In this document: positions 5,624 through 10,544 of the stretch, piece after piece
Numbering within the stretch: the stretch's first letter is position 1
How the letters are laid out: each line of letters begins with the position of its first letter
From: PALSA-911 sp037442565
Lineage (GTDB): Bacteria > Pseudomonadota > Alphaproteobacteria > Acetobacterales > Acetobacteraceae
Direction: 5' to 3'
NCBI GenBank assembly: GCA_037442565.1
Contig: JBBIQA010000157.1
Coordinates: 1 to 10,544, forward strand
Length of the DNA stretch: 10,544 bases
The notes under the pieces: generated by a model
The model's input: the letters and a program-made list of their open reading frames with translations, nothing else
Database searches by the model: none
What the model was told of the DNA's origin: nothing
Made by a program: the position numbers and the translations under genes

Positions 5624-6655
5624 ATGCGGCTGGACGGGATCACCGAGCACATGGCGATCACCCCGCGCCACAAGACCTTCTATCTGGCCGCGGGGCCGAT
5701 GGATGGTCCGCTGGTGGTGCTGGTGCATGGCTGGCCCGAATTGTCGATCAGTTGGCGCCACCAGCTGCCGGTGCTGGCCGGGCTGGGATTTCGCGCCATT
5801 GCGCCGGACATGCGCGGCTATGGCCGCTCGAGCGTTCACGATACCCATGCCGCCTATGCGCAGGAAGAGATCGTGGCCGACATGCTGGAACTGCTCGCGG
5901 CACTCGGCCGGGAGCGGGCGGTCTGGGTCGGGCACGATTGGGGCAGCCCGGTGGTGTGGAACCTGGCCAGCCACCATCCGGAGCGCTGCCAGGCGGTCGC
6001 GAGCCTGTGCGTGCCCTACCGCACGGTGGAATTCGGCGTGGACGCGATGCTCGGGCTGGTGGATCGCGAGGTGTATCCCGAAGCGCAATACCCGGCCGGA
6101 CAATGGGAGTACATGCGTTTCTACGAGGAGAATTTCGCCACCGCGCGCCGGGCCTTCGAGGCGGACACGACGCGGACGGTGAAGGCGCTGTTTCGCCGCG
6201 GCAATCCGGCCGGCTACCGCAAGCCGGTGCGCAATTCGCTGGTCCGCCAGGACGGCGGCTGGTTCGGCGGCACCGGGATCGCGCCGGAAACCGACCTGGA
6301 TACGGCGGTGCTGAACGAGGCGGAGCTATGCGCCTATGCTTCCGCGTTGGCGCGCAACGGATTTTTCGGGCCGGATTCCTGGTACATGAACCACCCGGCC
6401 AACGCGGCATACGCCGCCCGCGCGGTCAATGGCGGTTATCTGGACATGCCGGTGCTGTTCCTGGCCGGACGCCATGATTTCACCTGCGAGACCATCACCT
6501 CCCGGCTGGCCGAGCCGATGCGGGCCTATTGCCGCGATCTCAGCGAGACCGTGGTGGAGAGCGGCCATTGGATGGCGCAGGAAAAGCCCATCGCGGTAAA
6601 CGCGGCGCTGATCCGCTGGCTGGCCACCAAGCCCCAGGGCGTCTGGCCGTCCTGA
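5624..6655 (+). CDS. Alpha/beta hydrolase, epoxide hydrolase type
   Basis: This 343-residue soluble hydrolase has the epoxide-hydrolase pattern. HGWP at residues 35-38 forms the oxyanion region. The nucleophile elbow is GHDWGS with Asp105. Asp285 (GRHDF) and His315 (ESGHWMAQE) complete the triad. An aspartate nucleophile rather than serine points to epoxide hydrolase or a close relative such as a dehalogenase. The cap region has the two expected epoxide-polarising tyrosines, most likely Tyr167 (YMRFYEENF) and Tyr254 (DSWYMN), which favours epoxide hydrolase. The start has AAGGGGA six bases upstream. It is divergent from the flavin monooxygenase, and an oxygenase next to an epoxide hydrolase makes chemical sense. 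The specific substrate is unknown. The gene ends just before a repeat at 6658. Confidence 0.93.
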   Translation: MRLDGITEHMAITPRHKTFYLAAGPMDGPLVVLVHGWPELSISWRHQLPVLAGLGFRAIAPDMRGYGRSSVHDTHAAYAQEEIVADMLELLAALGRERAVWVGHDWGSPVVWNLASHHPERCQAVASLCVPYRTVEFGVDAMLGLVDREVYPEAQYPAGQWEYMRFYEENFATARRAFEADTTRTVKALFRRGNPAGYRKPVRNSLVRQDGGWFGGTGIAPETDLDTAVLNEAELCAYASALARNGFFGPDSWYMNHPANAAYAARAVNGGYLDMPVLFLAGRHDFTCETITSRLAEPMRAYCRDLSETVVESGHWMAQEKPIAVNAALIRWLATKPQGVWPS

Positions 6656-6657
6656 TC

Positions 6658-6720
6658 GCGGGTTTGGGCGCGCGGGTTTGGGCGCGCGGCGCCCAGCGGG
6701 TCCAGGGCAGAGCCCTGGCC
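6658..6720. repeat. Tandem 14-mer and interspersed two-stem repeat, copy B
   Basis: GCGGGTTTGGGCGC occurs twice in tandem (6658-6671 and 6672-6685). From 6674 the layout matches copy A. The first stem TGGGCGC (6679-6685) pairs with GCGCCCA (6689-6695). An AGCGGGTC linker follows. The second stem CCAGGGC (6702-6708) pairs with GCCCTGG (6712-6718), leading into GGCCTT. Relative to copy A, stem bases change on both sides so that pairing is kept. It fills the gap between convergent epoxide-hydrolase and aminotransferase genes, so it may also serve as their transcript end. Confidence 0.52.
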
Positions 6721-6731
6721 TTCCTTCTTCC

Positions 6732-7631
6732 CTATGCCGCCAACCTGCCGGCTTCCCCCGGCGGCAGATGGACCCACTCGCCATAACCCCGCACCAGCGC
6801 CTCGGTGACCCGGCCGGGCGTGTAGCCATGCCCGGCGATTTCCCGCACCGGGGTGATCTCGGCGGCCGTGCCGGCCAGAAACGCCTCGGAGAAGCCGGAG
6901 AGTTCATCCGGCAGGATCGGCCGCTCGGTCACGTTCATGCCGAGCCGGCGCGCGAGGCTCATGGCGGTCCGCCGCGTGATGCCGTCCAGGAAGCCTTCGA
7001 CCAGCGGCGTGTGGATCGCGCCGTCGCGGACGAACAGGATGTTGGCCCCGGTGGCTTCCGCCACGCGGCCGCGCCAGTCCAGCATCAGGGCGTCGTCGTA
7101 GCCCTCGGCCTCCGCCTTGTGCTTGGCGAGCGTGCCGATCATGTAAAGGCCGGAGGCCTTGGAGGCGGTGGGGGCGGTTTTCGGGCTCGGGCGCTGCCAA
7201 TCGGCCATGGCAAGGCGGATGCCGCGCATGCGGTCGGCGGCGAAATAGCTGGGCCACGGCCAGACGGCGATCGAGAGATGGATTTTGGTCCGCTGGGCGG
7301 AGACCGCCAGCTGCTCCGAGCCGCGCCAGGCGACCGGACGGACATAGGCGTCGGTGAGGCCGCTGGCGGCGAGGGTTTGCCGGCAGGCCGCGTCGATCTG
7401 CTCGGCGGTGTAGGGGATCTCGAAGCCGAGAATGCGGCCGGACTGGAGCAGGCGCTCGGTATGATCGCGCAGACGGAAGATATGGCCGCTATAAGCACGC
7501 TCGCCTTCGAACACGGCGCTGGCATAATGCAGACCATGCGAGAGAACGTGCAGCCTGGCATCGCGCCAGGGAACCAGGACACCGTCCAACCAGATCAGGC
7601 CGTCGCGGTCATCGAAAGGAACAGGCGTCAT
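6732..7631 (-). CDS. ilvE: Branched-chain-amino-acid aminotransferase
   Basis: This 299-residue PLP enzyme transfers the amino group between glutamate and 2-oxo acids of leucine, isoleucine and valine. It is the last step of their synthesis and the first of their breakdown. It is a fold-type IV transaminase: FEGERAY near 41-47, the Schiff-base lysine in TASKASG at Lys158, and EATGANIL with Glu192 expected to contact the PLP ring nitrogen. DGITRRTAMSLARRLGM and the FLAGTAAEITPV block complete the signature. Length fits IlvE (about 300). An AAGGAAA site precedes the ATG. It is divergent from the MarR/two-component operon across 100 bases. The related D-amino-acid aminotransferase and aminodeoxychorismate lyase families are less likely given YVRPVAWRGSE and the overall match to IlvE. 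Confidence 0.92.
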   Translation of the reverse strand: MTPVPFDDRDGLIWLDGVLVPWRDARLHVLSHGLHYASAVFEGERAYSGHIFRLRDHTERLLQSGRILGFEIPYTAEQIDAACRQTLAASGLTDAYVRPVAWRGSEQLAVSAQRTKIHLSIAVWPWPSYFAADRMRGIRLAMADWQRPSPKTAPTASKASGLYMIGTLAKHKAEAEGYDDALMLDWRGRVAEATGANILFVRDGAIHTPLVEGFLDGITRRTAMSLARRLGMNVTERPILPDELSGFSEAFLAGTAAEITPVREIAGHGYTPGRVTEALVRGYGEWVHLPPGEAGRLAA

Positions 7632-7650
7632 GGCGGCTTTCCTTGTAAGA

Positions 7651-7680
7651 TTGTTGCTTAGCGCATGGCCTAAGTAAAAT
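7651..7680 (+). promoter_or_regulatory. Candidate promoter of the MarR operon with spacer palindrome
   Basis: TTGTTG (7651-7656) and TAAAAT (7675-7680, five of six to TATAAT) are spaced 18 bases. The spacer 7657-7674 is a dyad: CTTAG and CTAAG arms around a central CATG, with 7 of 9 pairs matching. Two flanking pairs further out (7654/7677 and 7655/7676) also match. A regulator bound here would block the promoter, and the obvious candidate is the adjacent MarR protein. Downstream, AATAAGAC repeats at 7678-7685 and 7698-7705 (20-bp period). CAATAAG/CTAATTG forms a weaker inverted pair at 7697-7716, just upstream of the start. On the other strand TTGACT (7699-7694) could be a -35 for the aminotransferase, but its -10 is unclear. 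Confidence 0.45.
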
Positions 7681-7731
7681 AAGACGCTATATGAGTCAAT
7701 AAGACTGTCCTAATTGGAGAGAATGTCAGCT

Positions 7732-8427
7732 ATGTCAGATCAGAAGGGCGACGCGGACACGATGGCGCCGCGCGCACCGGGCAGCAGCCCCCGGAAGGCC
7801 AATGCTCAGGTACCTGGCCCACCCATCGGACCAGGGCCGGGGGGACCCGTACTGGGGGGAGCGGGGTTCGGCGGGTCGGGCCCGGCCGCCGCGGGGGCGA
7901 ATTTGCTGTTCCTGCGCGAGGAGGAGATCCGGCTGGCGCAGGACCTGATGTTTTTCGCCTACCGCGACTTCACCAACGCCGCTGACGAAGTGCTGGAGGG
8001 GCTGGAGCTCGGCCGGGCGCATCACCGGGCGCTGCATTACATCGGCCGCAACCCGGGGATCACGGTGTCGGACCTGCTGTCGATCCTGCGCATCACCAAA
8101 CAGAGCCTGGCGCGCGTGCTGAGCGTGCTGGTGGAGCAGGGCTATGTGGCGCAGGCGCCCGGGCCGGTGGACCGGCGCCAGCGGCTGCTGACGCTGACAC
8201 CGCAGGGCCAGGCGCTGGAGCGGCAGTTGTTCGAGCGCCAGCGCAACCGGCTGGCGGCTGCCTATCGCGAGGCCGGCGGCGCGGCGGTAGAGGGGTTCCG
8301 CCGGGTGATGCGCGGGATCATGAACGAGTCCGCGCGCGTCTATATCGACAATAGCGGGGCCGAGGGGCCGGCGGCGCGGCTGCGCGGCACCTCCCGCCCG
8401 GCCGCGGGACAGCCCGAGAAGGAATAG
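7732..8427 (+). CDS. MarR-family transcriptional regulator with Gly/Pro-rich N-terminal extension (PetP-like)
   Basis: This is a 231-residue DNA-binding regulator. Residues 1-57 are low-complexity, rich in Gly, Pro and Ala, and probably disordered. The winged-helix domain starts about residue 58 and includes LMFFAYRDFTNAADEVL, GRAHHRALHYIGRNPGITVSDLLSIL, the recognition-helix region ITKQSLARVLSVLVEQGYV, and the wing DRRQRLLTLTPQG. The LMFFAYRDFT...ITKQSLARVL pattern recalls the alphaproteobacterial PetP group, though I cannot confirm orthology. GGAGA at 7716-7720 is too close to the ATG at 7723, so I prefer the ATG at 7732, although the former is possible. The C-terminal about 25 residues are also low-complexity. 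It is followed after 17 bases by the response regulator and is likely autoregulated through the palindrome upstream. Confidence 0.91.
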   Translation: MSDQKGDADTMAPRAPGSSPRKANAQVPGPPIGPGPGGPVLGGAGFGGSGPAAAGANLLFLREEEIRLAQDLMFFAYRDFTNAADEVLEGLELGRAHHRALHYIGRNPGITVSDLLSILRITKQSLARVLSVLVEQGYVAQAPGPVDRRQRLLTLTPQGQALERQLFERQRNRLAAAYREAGGAAVEGFRRVMRGIMNESARVYIDNSGAEGPAARLRGTSRPAAGQPEKE

Positions 8428-8444
8428 GGGCCTGGAAGGAACAG

Positions 8445-9155
8445 ATGTCCGACGACGCGCTGATCCTGGTCGTTGACGACGATGCCCGGCTGCGGGCGCT
8501 GCTGCAGCGGTATCTGGCCGAGCACGGGTTTCGCGTGACCACGGCGGAGAGCGCCGCCGATGCGCGCGGCAAGCTGCGGTTTCTCAGTCCCGACCTGATG
8601 GTGCTGGACGTCATGATGCCGGGCGAGAGCGGGCTGGAGCTGGTGCAGTCGCTGCGCACCGGCAACGCGGATCTGCCGCCGGTGCTGCTGCTGACCGCGC
8701 GCGGCGCGCCGGAAGACCGCATCGCCGGGTTCGAGGCCGGCGCGGATGACTACCTGGGCAAGCCGTTCGAGCCGCTGGAACTGGTGCTGCGCATCCGCGC
8801 GATGCTGCGCCGGGCGACGCCGGTACAAGCGGCGGTTCCGACGACGGGTGTCACCGGCCCGCTGCCGCTTGGCGATGCCGCGTTCGATGTCGAACGCGGT
8901 GAGCTGAGCCGGGCGGGGAACGTCATCCACCTGACCGGCGGCGAGGCGGCGCTGCTGACGGCGCTGGCGCGCAAGCCGAACGAGGTGCTGTCGCGCGAGG
9001 ACATCGCCGAGACGCTGGGCATGGACGAGGCCGGCGAGCGCGCCATCGACGTGCAGGTGACGCGGCTGCGGCGGAAGATCGAGCTCGACCCGCGCGAGCC
9101 GCGGTTCCTGCACACGGTGCGCGGGCGCGGCTACGTGCTGAAGCCGGGGATGTAG
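8445..9155 (+). CDS. OmpR/PhoB-family response regulator (PetR-like)
   Basis: This is a 236-residue two-component transcription factor. The receiver domain (about 5-122) has the acidic pocket Asp11-Asp12, phosphoacceptor Asp55 in LMVLDVMMPG, Thr84 in LLLTARG, and Lys106 in DDYLGKPFEP. All the active residues are intact. A Pro/Thr-rich linker (about 124-140) leads to a winged-helix output domain ending in the trademark VQVTRLRRKIELDP...LHTVRGRGYVL. AAGGA sits four bases before the ATG. It lies between the MarR gene and the histidine kinase, only three bases from the latter, so the kinase is its probable partner. The MarR plus regulator pair matches the petP-petR layout known from Rhodobacter capsulatus, where PetR is needed for cytochrome bc1 expression. 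Whether this one has that role is not shown here. Confidence 0.95.
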   Translation: MSDDALILVVDDDARLRALLQRYLAEHGFRVTTAESAADARGKLRFLSPDLMVLDVMMPGESGLELVQSLRTGNADLPPVLLLTARGAPEDRIAGFEAGADDYLGKPFEPLELVLRIRAMLRRATPVQAAVPTTGVTGPLPLGDAAFDVERGELSRAGNVIHLTGGEAALLTALARKPNEVLSREDIAETLGMDEAGERAIDVQVTRLRRKIELDPREPRFLHTVRGRGYVLKPGM

Positions 9156-9158
9156 GGG

Positions 9159-10535
9159 ATGGCCGGCCAGAGGGATGGAGGCCAGAGCGACAGCTGGATC
9201 GGCAAGCGGTTCGCCCGGATCGTCAAATCCGTGCTGCCGCGCTCGCTGCTGGGGCGCAGCCTGCTGATGATCCTGGTGCCGCTGGTGCTGCTCGATCTCG
9301 TTGCGCTGCAGGTGTTCTATGGCAGCCATATCAGCGTGGTCTCGCGCCGCCTGTCGAGCTCGGTGGCCGGCGAGATCGCGGTGACGATCGACCTGCTGCG
9401 CCGCTATCCGAAGCCGGAGGACCGGGCCTGGCTGCTGGCGCGGGTGCACCAGAAATTCGTCCTGGCGATGGACCTGGAGCCGGGCGCCATCCTGCCCAAC
9501 ACCAAATGGGAAAACGTGCTGGGGCCGATGGACGACGACCTGGCCGCGGCCCTGGCGGAAGATCTCAATCTGCCGATGATCTTCGACTGGACGTCCGATC
9601 CGCGCTCGGTGCTGATACGCGTGCAGCTGCCCGAGGGAGTGCTGAACATCGAGGCGCCGCGCAAGCGGCTGTACACCGCGACCTACTACCTGTTCATCCT
9701 CTGGCTGGTCGGCACCGCCGTGGCGGTGTTCTTCGTGGCGGCGCTGTTCATGCGCAACCAGGTCCGTGCCATCCGCCGCCTGGCCGCCGCCGCGGAGGCG
9801 TTCGGAATGGGGCGCGACCACGATGTGATCAAGCCCGAGGGGGCGGTCGAGGTCCGCCAGGCCGCGACCGCGTTCAACCGGATGCAGGGGCGTATCGTCC
9901 GCTTCCTCAGCCAACGCACCGAAATGCTGGCCGGCGTGTCGCACGACCTGCGCACCCCCCTCACCCGGCTGCGGCTGGCGTTGGCGATGCTGCCGACCGA
10001 GGGGTCCGGCGGCGCCTCCCTGAGGCAGGACGTGGAGGAGATGACGGCGGACGTGGAGGAGATGGAGCGGATGATCAGCGGCTACCTCGCCTTCGCCCGC
10101 GGCGAGGGGGCGGAGCAGGCCGAGCCCGCCGACCTTTCCGCCATGCTGCACGACGTCGCGGCCGGGGCGCGGCGGGCCGGGGCGACCGTGGAGGTGACGG
10201 CGCCGCCCGGGCTGACGCTGAAGCTGCGGGCGGACGCGATGCGCCGGGCGATCACCAATCTGGTGGACAATGCCCGCCGGCACGCCAGCCGGATATTGCT
10301 ATCCGCCAGTTCGTCCGACGCACGCTCGGTGATCGTCATGGTGGACGACAATGGTCCGGGGATCGCGCCGTCGCGCCGGGAGAGCGTGTTTCGCCCGTTC
10401 GAAAGCGGCGCCGCCGGCGGCACCGGCCTTGGCCTGACCATCGCGCGCGACATCGTGCGCGCGCATGGCGGCGACATCACGCTGGAGAACAGCCCGATCG
10501 GCGGTTTGCGCGCGCGCATCCGGCTGCCGGTTTAG
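9159..10535 (+). CDS. EnvZ-like sensor histidine kinase
   Basis: This is a 458-residue inner-membrane sensor. Layout: a short cytoplasmic N-terminus, TM1 about residues 35-54, a periplasmic sensor region of about 120 residues (55-175), and TM2 about 176-197. A HAMP linker runs about 198-250. The dimerisation/phosphoacceptor helix has VSHDLRTPLTRLRLAL with His262. The ATPase domain has the N-box NLVDNARRH (Asn371), G1 DDNGPGI (396-402) and G2 GGTGLGL (420-426), so all catalytic boxes are intact. His-Asp-Leu-Arg-Thr-Pro and the total length match the EnvZ type. Its start is three bases after the response-regulator stop, with no clear ribosome site of its own, so translation is probably coupled. 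The signal sensed is unknown. The gene ends nine bases before the window edge. Confidence 0.94.
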   Translation: MAGQRDGGQSDSWIGKRFARIVKSVLPRSLLGRSLLMILVPLVLLDLVALQVFYGSHISVVSRRLSSSVAGEIAVTIDLLRRYPKPEDRAWLLARVHQKFVLAMDLEPGAILPNTKWENVLGPMDDDLAAALAEDLNLPMIFDWTSDPRSVLIRVQLPEGVLNIEAPRKRLYTATYYLFILWLVGTAVAVFFVAALFMRNQVRAIRRLAAAAEAFGMGRDHDVIKPEGAVEVRQAATAFNRMQGRIVRFLSQRTEMLAGVSHDLRTPLTRLRLALAMLPTEGSGGASLRQDVEEMTADVEEMERMISGYLAFARGEGAEQAEPADLSAMLHDVAAGARRAGATVEVTAPPGLTLKLRADAMRRAITNLVDNARRHASRILLSASSSDARSVIVMVDDNGPGIAPSRRESVFRPFESGAAGGTGLGLTIARDIVRAHGGDITLENSPIGGLRARIRLPV

Positions 10536-10544
10536 AGTGCTATC

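Noticed and set aside
7714..7731. TTG at 7714 as start of the MarR gene
   Set aside because: The GGAGA ribosome site lies downstream of this TTG, so translation should start at an ATG after it (7732, or less likely 7723).
8340..10283. 647-codon open frame on the minus strand opposite the two-component genes
   Set aside because: Composition is rich in Arg, Gln, His, Ala and Gly with no recognisable domain. It lies antisense to two genes with complete catalytic motifs, and is a product of GC-rich codon bias.

Overview
The window looks like chromosomal DNA from a GC-rich alphaproteobacterium. The closest fit is Rhodospirillales or Acetobacteraceae. This rests on strong GC bias at third codon positions, a twin-arginine-exported solute-binding protein, and an aminotransferase / MarR / OmpR-type regulator neighbourhood familiar from alphaproteobacteria. 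The taxon is an inference from style and gene order; there is no rRNA or marker gene here to settle it. I found no tRNA, rRNA, CRISPR array, transposase, integrase or phage gene.

Left part (1-6655): a catabolic or uptake neighbourhood in two divergent pairs. Reading leftward are a periplasmic binding protein (1068-2321) and a LivH-type permease (167-1036) of a branched-chain-amino-acid-type ABC importer. Its LivM permease and two ATPases are not in the window. Reading rightward from the same intergenic region are a short-chain dehydrogenase (2612-3433) and a polysaccharide-deacetylase-fold hydrolase (3459-4313). After a hairpin at a convergent junction comes a leftward luciferase-like flavin monooxygenase (4371-5489). 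Divergent from it is an epoxide-hydrolase-type alpha/beta hydrolase (5624-6655). Together they suggest uptake and oxidative/hydrolytic breakdown of a small organic compound that the sequence does not identify. Both divergent intergenic regions hold palindromes that look like operators, but no regulator gene sits beside them.

Right part (6732-10535): a branched-chain aminotransferase (leftward) is divergent from a tight rightward operon of MarR-family regulator, OmpR-family response regulator and EnvZ-like histidine kinase. MarR plus response regulator resembles the petP-petR arrangement described in Rhodobacter capsulatus. The divergent region has an 18-bp palindrome that exactly fills the spacer of a candidate promoter.

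Non-coding structure: a perfect 22-bp inverted repeat lies at 20-89. A two-stem repeat occurs at two gene ends (about 101-150 and 6658-6720), with stem sequences that differ while pairing is kept. A 13-nt triple repeat carrying TTGA lies at 2439-2477. A possible 21-codon leader peptide overlaps the GTG start of the dehydrogenase. No clearly new multi-gene system is evident. The best candidates for something undescribed are the interspersed two-stem repeat and the operator-like palindromes.
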